DNA from: Rusavskia elegans
Lineage: Eukaryota; Ascomycota; Lecanoromycetes; Teloschistales; Teloschistaceae
Direction of reading: 5' to 3'
DNA: 64,000 nt
Assembly: GCA_011316305.1 (NCBI GenBank)
Contig: SAUG01000030.1
Span: forward strand, 62,001 to 126,000
Below are positions 22,801 to 35,200 of this stretch, piece after piece. Within the stretch, counting starts at the first letter, position 1; each line of letters opens with the position of its first letter. Position numbers and translations under genes: made by a program. The notes beneath the pieces were generated by a model, which was not told the origin of the DNA, searched no databases, and worked only from the letters and a program-made list of their open reading frames with translations.

Positions 22801-25627
22801 TTAATAACGGGGATCCAAATCGTCCAGGTAAACGCCAGTCCCCGTCATGGAAATCGTCTCACTCTCCATCTTCTTTCGCATTAAGTCCGCCGCCGCTGCA
22901 AGTCTTTCGCGAGCCCCTGCTTGGTGCTTTGCCGTCCTCGCTTCCTCAAATCTAGCGCCTTGCTCCCACTGTGGGCCGTAGATATCTCTATAGATATCCT
23001 CGGTGCCGTCCTGCATCTGATCAATCAACATCTGAAGCGCCTCATCTCGCAAAGTTTGGATCTGCGCTGCTAGGCCGTCATCAAATTCGGGCTTCATCTT
23101 CTTTGGCCCTGGTTCTTCAAAATCTTCAGGGAGACCTTGGGCCATCCTCTTTTCCTTCATTGCAATTTTCCGTCGAAGCTTCTCCGCTAGATAGCGAGCG
23201 GTGTGACCCATGGCAGAGCCTTCTTTGGTGGGCGGAAGAACATCGACCGGTGGCGCGGTGAAGAAAAGAACGTTTCCATGCTCGTCTTGTTGGTATTGTT
23301 GGCGGATCTCCACGGGAATTTGGGCGTTTGCTTGTTCGCTCAAGCGGAAGACTTCATGGGGTCGCACTGAATTCGTGGTTGCGCCGGGCACTACGCTGTT
23401 GATTCGGTAAGGTTGCGGAACTTGGGGGTATCTCGTGTCTGGCTGAGAAGAATGATAAGAAGCGCTGGCCGAGCCGTGCTGATGTGTTTGCGCGTAGCTT
23501 GGGTTAGACTGGGAGGCATATTGATTGTACTGGACGGGAGCGGGAGACGCTGTCTGTGGATTGTACTGAGGAATTTGTGGCTGGGTTTGTGATTGACTTT
23601 GATTATTGTAACTGGTGGGTGGAGGAGCTGTACGGTCTGGTGTGTTTGCCATGTGGGTATCCACTTCGCTGACCCTTCGATAAGAAGGCGTTTCGTATTT
23701 CGGCGCGGGGGGAAGTTGTCGTGGCGGTGGAGGTGGAGGCTGTGGTGGAGGCGAAGGTGTTGGTTCTGGAGGTGGGGATTGCTTTGCAGTCATGTTTGTT
23801 AGAGAGCTTTGTCATTGGAAGAAGCTTCGATCACTTACGTTTTCATCGCGGGGGCCTTTATGTACGGCACCCATGATCGGCGGCGCATTATCTGCCCCCC
23901 AACGAACTTTGGGGGCTTCATCCGTCTCCATTTCATCTTCCTTCAGCATGTGCAGAAGAGGAGTAGGGACTTTCTTAGTCTTTTTTGGTCCATCGAAAAG
24001 ATCCATCTCGTAATCTTTGTCTCGGACCTCGTCGGGTAAACAGCTAGCCCATGTTTTGATTTTATTCATCTTATGTTTCTCTTCGTTGTAGCGTGAGTCG
24101 CAGACGTAGACGTCTTTGTCCTTTGGGAAACCTCGGGGGCGCCCTCTGCTATATCTTGTACAAAACATAACGAAGCAGCGGTCAATGACCTCATCAATGT
24201 GATGATCCCGATATTGCCCAGTCTTGACAACTTCGTGGGGGTAGAAATGCTTTTCATACTGGTGCACGGTCTGTTCGGGGCGGTAATACCAGCATGCGTT
24301 CACCCACTTCTGGCCTTCAGAGTCTTGCCAGGTGCGATAGATTTGGGCAACGATGGGCTTGGTCACATCGTTGGGGTTTTGGATGTGAATCCAGTCTCCA
24401 ACCTTCCATAATTCCCCATTATGGAGGATACCGTTGGGGAGCGGAAGCCGACCTTCTTCCATCACGTATTCGGCGTCAGGCTTGCTCTTTTCGGCATCGG
24501 CCAGTTTCTGTGTCTCTTTCTGGATGGTTGTTAATATGTGATTGCTGGATGATCAAACTTTGTGCATACCTGTAAGAGGACCGCGTCCTTGTAGATCTGG
24601 CTCTCATCTTGATTATATGACTGTGCATTATTGAACATGGTGTCAACATCGCGCATAAAATGATCGACTGATTGGTACTTCTTGCGCTTTAGCTTCCTTT
24701 TGATTATCTCTATGGCTATGGGTTCTTTGATCTCTTGATAATACTCTGGCATGGCACTTTTATCCGGTAATTTTTCGAACTGGTGAACCATGATCTGGCC
24801 AGTATCATTCTTGAACTTTCTGATGCCTTTTAGTATAGCCTTGATCCGAGCTTCCATGGGTGTATCCACGCGCGGCGGACGACCACGTTTCTTCCTCGGA
24901 TCTGAATCTGTGCCTTTCTGTGCATCTTCCTTTGAAATGGCATCGCGTTTCATGGTGGCAGTCTGCGACCGCGGGCCACGCCGTCGCTTCCGTTTACCTC
25001 CTTCTTCCTCCGAGTCATCAGCTTCCTCTTCCTCGTCGTCTTCATCATCCTCGTCTTCGTCCTCTTCTTCCTCTTCAGCTGGCCGGGGCGAAGCCGGAGG
25101 TATCTCTCCCAAATCGGGAAGTATCGCATCCTGGGCGGATATGATATTCTCCTCGGCTAGTTGTTTAAGTTCCCTCTCCATGACGCTTTTGATGACCAAG
25201 GCATCTTGATAAGCCCCAGCCTCGGGCCTGTTGTATGTCTGCGCATTGTGCGGTATTAAGGCGCAGTCCCTCACGAAATCCGCAAACGTTCCGTATCCTC
25301 GATTCTGAAGCTTGTATTTCAAAGTACTCAATGCGACAGGCTCCTTGATAACTTCATAATAGTCCGGCATAGCTCGCTTGTTCACTTTGCGATGGAAAAC
25401 CTTGGACGGATCATGGCCACTATGAAGGGATTAGCTTAAGACCATAAGGAGAGAGATCACATTATCGTCTACTCCGACTCCCTATAAGCGTATAAGCTGT
25501 CTATAACCTTCTTGATAGCCTTCAGTTGCTCGTCTGGCAGCTGTGATCCAACATTGGCGTCTTCTATGCCATTTGTCTCCAAGGACTCAACCACGGGCGT
25601 ATCGTCACGTGGAGCTCCTGATGCCAT
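22801..25627 (-). CDS. RSC1: RSC chromatin-remodelling complex subunit Rsc1/Rsc2
   Basis: Exons 25627-25473, 25419-24570, 24519-23839 and 23781-22801 give 888 aa with consistent phases (introns 53, 50 and 57 bp). Bromodomain 1 lies near residues 45-140 (NKRAMPDYYEVIKEP, YNRPEA), then a long acidic run, an AT-hook (KKRGRPPRVDTP) and bromodomain 2 near 230-330 (PEYYQEIKEPIAI, NNAQSYNQDES). A BAH domain follows at about 350-480 (WKVGDWIHIQNPND, WYYRPEQTVH, CFVMFCTRYSRGRP). The last exon is Pro/Gln-rich and ends in a charged helix. Two bromodomains, AT-hook and BAH in this order are diagnostic of Rsc1/Rsc2, which anchor the RSC remodeller on acetylated nucleosomes. The splice from exon 1 restores the YRESDGHDPSKVFHRKV block. 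Confidence 0.93.
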
Positions 25628-25725
25628 ACTGTTACTTTAAAGGCAGATGCCACCTATCAGTAACCCAAATAGTAATCCGACTCAAGATCCAAAAACCTAA
25701 AGTAACGTGTTCTTAAATTGATATG

Positions 25726-25968
25726 TCAACGTCGCGAACGCGGCAGAGACGCATAGGCGCGCCTAGCCGCCGGCTCGGTCCGGAATGCAGAGATGACGTT
25801 TGTCTCCAATCTTACTTTGAGTGAATCCATAGCCACCGAAGCACCGTTGGCATTGGCGTACTCTTTTACACCTACAGCTGTGTTTAGTGATCTGGGAAGA
25901 CCCTGTACACGTAGTCTACTCACTGCTATTATAGCCTTTATCTTCTTACCTTCTGTGTAACGAGTCAT
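25726..25968 (-). CDS. Possible small spliced protein, 54 aa
   Basis: Exon 1 (25968-25950) encodes MTRYTE; a 78-bp intron with GTAAGA donor, CTAAAC branch site and TGTAG acceptor joins it to exon 2 (25871-25726). The product is a 54-aa basic protein with a helical middle (VKEYANANGASVAMDSLKVR) and an Arg-rich end (ARRAYASLPRSRR). The good splice signals and exon-like composition support a real gene, but I do not recognise the family. It sits between the RSC1 start and the OTU1 start. An unspliced 80-codon frame also covers the interval. It may equally be a non-coding RNA or an upstream exon of RSC1. Confidence 0.4.
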   Translation of the reverse strand: MTRYTEGKKIKAIIAVSRLRVQGLPRSLNTAVGVKEYANANGASVAMDSLKVRLETNVISAFRTEPAARRAYASLPRSRR

Positions 25969-26137
25969 CTCCGTATCTGTAACGAATTACCGCCCTCTTG
26001 ATGTTCAGTTGTCGCAGTCAGCACATTCCCGATCCATTTAGAAACGTGATTGCTCCTCAACGCTCGAGAAGCCGCAGTGTTCCTTCTTTGCAATTTCCTC
26101 TGCACCCTTCTATGAATTTGCATTTCCTTACTCCATA

Positions 26138-27265
26138 ATGCGCTTACGGATCCGTGGACCATCGGGGCAGTCAACTCTTACTCTGTCGACCGAATCAACT
26201 GTTGCAGACCTGCTCGTCTCTATTACCGAGAGGACTTCAATCTCCGATTTTGACGTCAAATACGGCTATCCTCCCAAGCCTCTACTTCTGGATGAAGTTG
26301 ACCCTGCATCTAAGCTATCAGAGATCCCTATAAATCTCGAAGGTGGACAAATCCTTGTGACCGCTAGAGCTACCCGAGAAACAATATCACCCATTCCAAA
26401 ACCTTTAACCACCCACGGCACGCCAAAGTCCCCACATTCAGCCAGCCCTAGAGCTCTCTCCGACGTTTCAGATCTGAATCCCAAAGGCTCGTTTTCATTC
26501 AGCGGAGTAGGAGAAGCTCCTGCGCCGGGTTTACTTGATTCTCTACCATCCCAGACCAAACACCCAAGTCAACCACTCTCTCTACAACGCAAGCCTAACT
26601 TAATGGACAGCGACCCTCCAGAAATTCCACTATCATCACATGCCTCCAAGGTGGTCTTGCGCATCATGCCCGATGACAATTCTTGCCTATTCCGTGCCTT
26701 CGGATCTGCCTTCTTCGGAATAATGGACAATATGACCGAGCTCCGCTCTATCATCGCTTCCTACATCCAAGAGCACCAGGAGGAGTACAGCGAGGTCGTG
26801 CTCGAGAAGCCACCAAATGACTATTGCCGTTGGATACAGACCGAAGACGCATGGGGTGGCGCAATCGAACTTAATGTTCTGAGTCGGCAGTTTGACATCG
26901 AGATTTGCTCGGTCGATGTGCAGACCCTGAGAGTCGATCGATTCAATGAAGGCATGCCTAAACGGTGTATCTTGGTCTACTCTGGAATCCACTATGACAC
27001 CATCGCGCTCTCACAGTCTGACCCGTACTCAGTAGAAGGCTATGCGCAGCCGGAAGAGGACGTCAAGATATTCGACCCGTCCGACGAGGCTATCCTAGCT
27101 GCAGCAGTCGAATTGTGTGCTGAGCTGCAAAAACGCCACTATTTCACCGATACAGCTGGGTTTCAGGTGAGGTGCAATGTCTGTAGGAAGACATTCGTGG
27201 GCGAGCAGGGGGCAGCCGAACATGCAACCATGACTGGGCACTATGACTTCGGCGAGGCAGGGTGA
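26138..27265 (+). CDS. OTU1: Ubiquitin thioesterase Otu1/YOD1
   Basis: An intronless 375-aa protein. Residues 1-80 form a UBX-like, ubiquitin-fold domain (MRLRIRGPSGQSTLTL...), which in the family binds Cdc48/p97. A Ser/Pro linker follows. The OTU protease domain starts near residue 170 with the loop MPDDNSCLFRAFG (Asp and catalytic Cys near 183) and ends with IHYD (catalytic His near 285). A C2H2 zinc finger is at the C terminus (CNVCRKTF...H...H, about 347-369). Otu1 trims ubiquitin chains from Cdc48-bound substrates, including in ER-associated degradation. All catalytic residues are present and the length is typical. ATG at 26138 begins the UBX-like strand directly. Confidence 0.93.
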   Translation: MRLRIRGPSGQSTLTLSTESTVADLLVSITERTSISDFDVKYGYPPKPLLLDEVDPASKLSEIPINLEGGQILVTARATRETISPIPKPLTTHGTPKSPHSASPRALSDVSDLNPKGSFSFSGVGEAPAPGLLDSLPSQTKHPSQPLSLQRKPNLMDSDPPEIPLSSHASKVVLRIMPDDNSCLFRAFGSAFFGIMDNMTELRSIIASYIQEHQEEYSEVVLEKPPNDYCRWIQTEDAWGGAIELNVLSRQFDIEICSVDVQTLRVDRFNEGMPKRCILVYSGIHYDTIALSQSDPYSVEGYAQPEEDVKIFDPSDEAILAAAVELCAELQKRHYFTDTAGFQVRCNVCRKTFVGEQGAAEHATMTGHYDFGEAG

Positions 27266-27545
27266 CATTGTGGTAAATTTGATATGGACAGAGTATTTGA
27301 TCCAGTCGTCTGTCATAGTAACGACTACGTGTTGGCTGGCTATAGAGATACTATGGTATCGGGATTGACCATAGAGCTAGAGCAGCCAAGAGATATATGA
27401 ACTAGGACATTCAGGCAATACTTCCACTCCGCCCAGCTGCCCCTTCGAGCATGTCAGGGAATAGGTATTAACAGACGCCGTACTCGTGAAAATTCCGTAT
27501 CAAACCGCCAAGCGCCATTGCGATGCATTGTATGCAAGCCCAACT
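27266..27545. other. Convergent 3' region, OTU1/NOP56
   Basis: A 280-bp gap between two convergent stop codons; only terminators are expected and no gene is supported. Confidence 0.4.
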
Positions 27546-29274
27546 TCATGCTTTTATCCTCTTCTCTCTCTTACTTTCCGCATCTCCTTCAACCTCGCTG
27601 TTTTTCCGTTTCTTTCTCTTCTTCTCGCCTCCCTCTGCCTTCCCTTCTTCTGCCTTTGATGATTTCTTGTCCTTCTTGGCTTTTTTCTCCGTCTTATCTT
27701 TCTTGTGCTTTTCTTGCTTCTGTATTGCCCTTGGAGCGACATCTGCCATCTCAGTATCACTTCCCACATGAGCAGTCGGGTCCTCGACATTGATGTCTGC
27801 GAGGACGTCGTCCATTGCTTTCCGCTATATCATGTCAGTAGACTTCTTAGATTTGTTCCGAACTCGAACCCATACCATGACCATTTCGTTCTTGGTTGGC
27901 GCTGCACCCGAGTCATAAAATGCCAAGCGCTCCTCTACCTGCTTCTTCAGGGCATCCCCAAATCTTGCCGTAGGCGCCTCTGAAAAGTTGTCGATCCTCG
28001 AAGCAATGGAGCACTTGTTCGCGAGAAACCTTGATATCCGACCTTTGTTCTTTTGGCCTGCCCTACCTATGAATGAAGAGTGGTAGATTAGGCCATATTT
28101 AGGAGTATTGCCCTTTGTTTTCAGAGCTCTGAAAAGCGCCTTCTCCGCCCCTAAGATCTGCACCGTTGAAGCGGGATATTTACTCAAGCTCGTCAGGCTG
28201 CCAGCGTGAGAGATGAGCCGAGCACCGACGATCTCTCCAATCAAGGCTGCAAGATTTGGTGCGACAATTCCCATCTTCGCAACCAAGTAACTATACAGTG
28301 TTTTACGGTAATCTGCAAGCTTCACAACCTTGGAGGCGAACGTCGTGACATTCTCCATGTCACTGTCCGAGATATCTTGACCCATGCTGACTTTCGCTGC
28401 ATCAATGATGCTCTGAGCAATCTCAGCATCGTCGCTGACTTGAGCAGCCAAATCATGCAGATCACTGTCCGAGAGTCTTTTCTTGTCACCAATGAACAGG
28501 GCTAATCGGGCATAGGCGTGGTTCTCGCTGACGATCCTGATCAGCTCCGGAAAGTGCCACGAGTACCATTCCCTCACTCGCATCGAGAACATGTTGATGG
28601 CTTTGTCAAGATGATCGAGAGTTGCAATGGCCTGGATAATGTGATTGTCGTTTTTCTGGACGCTGAATTTGACCCTCGCTCTGGAATAGGCATGCCCTAG
28701 ACCAAGCTGGGCTCTTTCGACATCTCCATCCTGTAATTGCTTCAACAATTTCGAGGAGTGCTGCCTGATACCGCGTAGCATATCTTGCACCACTTCGCTC
28801 GTATCTGCAGTCTCGCATTCCAATCCTGGGAACGCAGCTTTGATACTACCAGCCAGATTCTTATCTGAGACGCCCAAAGTGATTTTATGGTTTTTTCCTG
28901 ATTTTGGCAGATTGACTTCGAGCAACGAAACGAGAAAATCGGATGCCATGCCTTCGCTGACCTCATTGGCATTTTCCAGGGCCTGGGCAGCGCCTCTAAC
29001 CCAATGGTCAGCGAATCAATCTTACTTTCTAAAGCACTCAGGTACTAACTGAAAAGGCGCGAAGCTTATGAGCTTGATCATTTTGCCGAATTTGGCAAGA
29101 TCCTGAAGTGAATCAGCGAGCTGTCTCCAAGCGATGTCATTTGTCAGAAAGCTTGCGCACCTGAACAGCATCCTGGACTTCCTTCAAGCGATTACCAACG
29201 GTGTCTGGCTGATGTATAACCTGGAAGATCGCATAACCCACCGAGGACTCGTGAAGCAGATAATCGACCGACAT
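27546..29274 (-). CDS. NOP56: Nucleolar box C/D snoRNP protein Nop56
   Basis: Exons 29274-29161, 29102-29050, 28995-27876 and 27824-27546 give 521 aa; introns are 58, 54 and 51 bp and all phases agree. The N-terminal domain begins [16 protein letters not shown]. The coiled-coil and Nop domain are highly conserved ([19 protein letters not shown] block, [60 protein letters not shown]). The C terminus is a Lys/Glu-rich nucleolar tail. Nop56 pairs with Nop58, fibrillarin and Snu13 to guide 2'-O-methylation and processing of pre-rRNA. The long open frame beginning at 28949 is only an internal part. The gene shares a 263-bp divergent promoter region with CCT6. Confidence 0.95.
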
Positions 29275-29537
29275 GTTGAAGATATGCGGTCAATTCGTGT
29301 ATCTGCGAATCTCCTCCGAGGGACGAAGCTTGTGCGGCTTATAGGTCGAAGAAAGCCCGTCCAGATTCCAAACCTTCAAAAGGACACTAACGATAAGCTT
29401 ACTTTAGCCGAGAGATGGCGTAGCGCGTGTGACGCGCCATATCAAAACATCTAAAGAAATTCCTCATCAGGCAGTAGTTTTCGCAGTGAACACTTGGTAG
29501 TTTCTGTGCATTGGAGACTCTTTGCTCAATTCCCATA
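29275..29537. promoter_or_regulatory. Shared divergent promoter, NOP56/CCT6
   Basis: 263 bp separate the start codons of two growth-related genes, so both promoters must lie here. No specific factor site could be assigned by eye. Confidence 0.5.
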
Positions 29538-31587
29538 ATGTCCGCTGCGCAGTTACTTAATCCTAAGGCCGAATCGAGAGTTCGTGGCTGACCAGAATTT
29601 CTTGAATCGTGCTAAATAGCAGCCAGAGAAGAGGAGAAGCTTTAAAAGTCAACATCTCCGCCGCGGAAGGCTTACAAGATGTGCTCAAGTCAAATTTGGG
29701 TCCCAAAGGAACTATCAAGATGTTTGTTCACGAATGCCTTCATATAGCTCCTGACTAATCTTTGTTCAGGCTAGTTGATGGTGCTGGAGCTGTATGTCCG
29801 CATGCTTTGGTTCTGATCGAACGTTCCGAAGACTGATGGACCTGCGAAGATCAAATTAACGAAAGATGGCAATGTTTTGCTGCGAGAGATGGTATACACT
29901 ATTATTCCAGCTTAAGTATTTTGAACAGCATTGACCAGCTCCATAGCAAATCCAAAACCCGACTGCTGTAAGTGAAATAGACCATTATACTCTGCCTTTT
30001 GAACCAGTTTAATCGGCGAAGGTCTTTATCGCCAGATGCGCTACTGCGCAGGACGATATATGTGGTGACGGAACCACTTCGGTTGTACTGTTCATTGGAG
30101 AATTATTAAAGCAGGCAGATAGATACATATCTGAAGGCCTGCATCCAAGAATCATAGCCAATGGCTACGAGGTTGCGAGGAACGAGACGCTCAAAGTACG
30201 ACAAGCCATCAATATTACCAATGTTCCCTGCTTATTTGCGGAATATAGTTTCTGGATACATTCAAACTTCAGAAGGAAGTTGACCGAGAACTTTTGCTGT
30301 CGGTCGCCAGGACATCCCTTGCGACCAAACTCAACGCTACGCTTGCCGACCAGCTCACGCCAGCTATCGCAGATGCCGTTATGTCCATATACTACCCCCC
30401 GGCAAAACCAGACCTTCACATGATTGAGATTATGAAAATGCAACATAGGACTGCCTCCGACACATCGTTGATCAAGGGGCTGGTGCTAGATCATGGCGCT
30501 AGACACCCAGATATGCCTAAAAGAGTGGAGAACGCCTTCATCCTAACTTTGAATGTCAGTCTAGAATATGAGAAATCAGAGGTGAATTCCGGCTTCTACT
30601 ATTCTAGCGCACAGCAGCGAGAAAAGCTTGTCGAAAGCGAGAGACGTTTCGTGGATGACAAATTACGCAAAATCGTTGAACTGAAGAAAGAAGTATGTGG
30701 CAATGATCCGAAGAAGGGCTTCGTTGTTATCAACCAGAAAGGCATTGATCCGCTGAGTCTCGATGTATTGGTCAAGAACGGGATTTTTGCGCTCCGAAGG
30801 GCGAAACGGAGAAATATGGAGAGATTGCAGGAGTCCTGTGGCGGCGTCGCGCAAAACAGCGTTGACGATCTCACAGCCGATGTACTCGGTTGGGCCGGGC
30901 TTGTGTATGAACATCAACTAGGAGAAGAAAAGTTTACGTTTGTTGTAAGTGTCCCTTGGGTGTGAGTAAGTAAGACGCTCATGCTCACCAATCGGGTAGG
31001 AGGAAGTCAAAGACCCCAAGTCGGTAACGTTACTGATCAAGGGGCCGAATGCACACACCATACAGCAGATCCATGACGCTGTTCGTGATGGCTTGCGGAG
31101 CGTGTACAATATGATAGTCGATAAGAGTGTCATTCCAGGGGCTGGAGCTTTCCAGATCGCATGCGCAGCCCATCTATCTTCCGAAGACTTCAGAAAGCAG
31201 GTGAAGGGAAAGGCAAAGTACGGCGTGTCGGCTTTTGCGGACGCGCTATTGATCATACCGAAAACGCTTGCGGTGAATGCAGGCCACGACATTCAGGATT
31301 GCCGTATGTACTTACCGACCATCTTAGCACTGGGCAAAGCTAAACGTCTCCTAGTCTCGGCGCTTCAGGACGAACAAGTTGAGGGTAATGTTGTAGGTCT
31401 CGATCTCAAGACTGGGGAGCCAATGGACCCGGTGCAGGAGGGCATCTACGATTCGTACCGCGTTCTGAGGAATTGCGTAGCATCCAGTGCTGAAATTGCG
31501 GTCAATCTACTGCTTTGCGATGAGATGCTGAAGGCCGGACGCGGTGGAGGTCGCCAACAAGCACCCGGAGGCGAAGGCGAGGGCTGA
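29538..31587 (+). CDS. CCT6: Chaperonin CCT/TRiC subunit zeta
   Basis: Nine exons: 29538-29579, 29627-29721, 29770-29791, 29850-29891, 29947-29967, 30022-30195, 30249-30944, 31000-31303 and 31355-31587, giving 542 aa, the normal length. The first five exons are only 21-95 nt. Motifs include [29 protein letters not shown], the ATP-hydrolysis motif [16 protein letters not shown] and [12 protein letters not shown]. The last intron lies inside an open frame and is inferred because removing it restores [19 protein letters not shown]6 is one of eight subunits of the cytosolic ring that folds actin and tubulin. The first donor is GTTCGT, which is weak. Family identity is certain; small-exon borders rest on phase and conservation. 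Confidence 0.93.
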
Positions 31588-32245
31588 ATAGAATATAGAT
31601 AGGTGAAGGTTTCGCTAACATGAGTGATGGTTAAAGAGTAAGCTATCTTATGATCCTGCGTCTGCATTGATGTCCTGGTGATGCTTGGGAAGGCTGTGGC
31701 AACAGCGTCCATCATCTGACTTTGCACTTACAGACGGTGGTACATGTGGATCTTCGAATATCTATCTAGACTCTTTAGTGTCGCCTTGAAAGCATATAGG
31801 GGCACCCGGTGAAAGAAGCCCCAAGCATCCAGTGTTCCAGTCAAGACAACTCGTTCGGGATTTGTATGCAATCTGCGTGATGTGTTTCTTCCGCCAACTG
31901 ATGGAGATTTAGGGCCCCTTTACAGTTGCCCAAGGGCAGTCCTCAAGGGGTTAGGGGAGTACTACCTCCGTATGTTTTTTCCATGCACATGCCAAGGGGT
32001 CTAGCGTTTCGACAGCGTTTCGAATGCTTAAACATTACCTCAAGGCAGGGGTTTTGAAGATCGAATTTCCCGTCTCTTTTTCATGACGGATCTATGATGC
32101 TGGAAGTGTCTGTCGTCCCACTCCAATCGAGTGAGTCGCTATTACTGCTCTTCGGCTCCTCCAATATGTCGTGACGTACTCCGTACGTTACCCCGTACTG
32201 TCCGACTACGGTTCTCCTCCGATAGGCCCTGTGGGCTAATCCGGG
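31588..32245. other. Intergenic, CCT6 3' end and mannosidase promoter
   Basis: A 658-bp gap between tandem plus-strand genes. It holds one exact copy of GTACTCCGTAC (32176-32186), the reverse complement of a motif also present at 51670. No gene is supported. Confidence 0.4.
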
Positions 32246-35200
32246 ATGTTTCGACTTCGACGCTCAAGAGTGTTCCTGGTCTTGGCCGTTTTCGCCGTCG
32301 TAGCCTTGTACCACTTTACAAGCTTCGGGGATTTGGGATACGGTGATGATACTAGTGTTGAAGGGTTGAAGAATCTCGCGTCTAAGGGTCCCAAAGATTC
32401 TACTTCCACCTCGCCCACGGAAAGCAATGTGGCCCCGGATGGATCTACTGTGTACAAAGATGCCTTTACCAAGGAGCCCACCGCTGGGGATATTCTGAGC
32501 GCCGCGAGCGATTCTGACGAATCCCACGACAAACAAACGACCTCCACTGCCTCGGCCCTGTCTGCAAAAGATACAGATGAAGATCCTAAGACAACAAAGA
32601 GCGAACAGCTTTCTCCTTCGTCCGAAGGTCAGGATGCGGAGGAGCCAATAGGCCTCAAGGACAACACCAAATCTAAAGACGAGCCCGCTACAGTACCAAA
32701 GGCTCCTGCCGAGCCCGTGATAGACACCATTCCAGAGATTCATGGAAACGGCAGGTTCGAAATCATAGCAGCAGATGATGATGGCACGCAAAAACTACAC
32801 TGGTCGCAGCTCCCTGAGCATTTCCCTATCCCGACCAAAAGCCTTATTCCGTTACCGACAGGCAAGGCCAAAGCCATACCGAAGATCCAACATCCCAAGT
32901 TTCTCAACGAGACATCGGAGGAAAAGATTGCGCGGGAGGCGAAACTCGAAACGATCAAGAAGACATTTGCCTTCTCGTGGGACGGATATAGGAAGAACGC
33001 ATGGATGCAGGACGAGCTTTCGCCTGTTTCAGGGAAATATCGCAACCCATTCTGCGGATGGGCTGCCACCCTAGTCGACAGTCTCGACTCGTTGTGGATG
33101 TTGGGTATGAAGGCAGAATTTGAGGAAGCTGTTGAAGCTGTTCGCAAGCTCGACTTTACCACGAGCATTCGCAATGACCTTCCACTGTTCGAAGTAACCA
33201 TCAGATACTTGGGGGGCCTTGTCGCTGCTTACGACCTCAGTGGAAGCAAGTACAAAATACTTCTTGATAAGGCTGTGGAGCTGGCCGAGGTTTTGATGGG
33301 TGCATTTGATACTCCCAACCGCATGCCAATGACATATTATCTCTGGAAACCGTATGTCTAGCATCCAGTGACTTGCTGATTCACGGCTAATCTCCACGTA
33401 GCACCTTCGCTTCACAACCACATCGGGCGAAGACCAGGGTCGTACTGGCTGAGATCGGATCGCTTTCCATGGAATTCACCAGGTTGGCGCAGATCACGAA
33501 AGAAACTAAGTACTACGATGCCATTGCAAGGATAACTGACGAACTTGAAAAATGGCAAGACAATACAAAGCTTCCAGGGCTCTGGCCCGTGAAAGTCGAC
33601 GCTTCTGGGTGCAAGAAGCCGGAATCGATCTACGTATCACCAATGGCATTCTCCGCACAAAAGGGTGCTAGCTTTGCCAATGAGCAGTATCCGCAGATCC
33701 CAAGTACGAGTGACGCGACCAGTTCAGGTGGACAGGTCGGCAACGAGACTAGGAACGTTGAAAGATCACGCAACGTGGATTCCGATAGACCGACCACAAA
33801 GAACGGTGATGGAATGGAGAAACGTCAGGTGTCAGTCGACAACGACCCATCATCCGAAAGTGCAAACCCCAAACCAGACTGTGTGGCACAGGGATTGAAT
33901 TCGCCTCCAGGGGGCGGCTTGGATGATTTCACCATCGGCGCCATGGCTGATTCTGTGTACGAGTATCTTCCCAAGGAATACATGCTTCTTGGCGGTCTCG
34001 AAAAGAAGTACCAAACCATGTACGAAATGGCCGCAGAGGCTACTAAGAAGCATTTGCTCTTCCGGCCCATGATCGAGGACGAAGAACGGAGGCTTCTGGT
34101 CGCTGCGCAGGTTTCTACATCTGGAAAGCCAAACAGACCTCGAGACCCAGAGATGAAACCCCAGCAATCACACTTGGGCTGTTTCGCAGGCGGTATGTTT
34201 GCCGTTGGCGCAAAGATCTTCGATCGCAAGGATGATCTTGACGTCGCCAAACGCCTTACTGACGGCTGCGTTTGGGCGTATGAGATGACGACTACAGGCA
34301 TCATGCCCGAGCACTTTTTGGTTGTACCTTGTGTCGACATGGAAGTATGTCCATTCAACAAGACTTTATGGTACGAACAACTTCATCCTTACCATCCCCA
34401 AGCTCGTCCTCAGACCCCTGTTACCCAGTCTACTCTCGGCGACGACGACAAGGAATCTTCCGCGCAAGCAGGCGGCAAGATCGGCAGTTCCAGTAGCGCT
34501 GCTCCAGATCCACACGCTATGAAGCAGGCGGCCTTGGATAAACGACAGCTCGGAGAGATTGAGAATGACAAACTTATCCAAACCAGAAAGGAGAAAGATG
34601 GCGAAGAGCTCACGGACCGAGCTTCTGACACTGCTGTCGACCAGGAAAATGACGGAAGCAAAGAAGAAGACGATGAAGCCCGCCAGAAGACAGCCAAAGC
34701 TGCGAACGAGATAGCTAGCTCCTCGGACACGGAAGACAACCCAACACGGACGACTGTGGAAGATCAGGCAGCAGAGCCGGTGCTACCGGTCGTAGAGGCT
34801 TACACTCCGCCACCAGTTCCATCGCAGGAACAATACGCGCTCAGTAGGATCCGAGATGAAAAGCTCCCCAAAGGCGTTACGAGAATCACGGCCAGCAGGT
34901 ACATCTTGAGACCTGAAGCGATCGAGTCGGTGTTCATCATGTATCGGGTCACTGGGGATGATTACTGGCGGACCAAGGGATGGAAGATGTTCACATCCAT
35001 ACAGAATTACACCCGGGCCGAATTTGGGGCGTCAGCGATCTCGGATGTCATGAGCGAGAACCCGTACCCGGTCGACGAAATGGAATCATTCTGGCTGGCG
35101 GAAACGCTGAAATATTTCTACTTGCTATTCAGTGAGCCAGACTTCTACAGTCTGGATGACTATGTATTGTATGACTTCCTCGCAACGTTTGATAAAGGGG

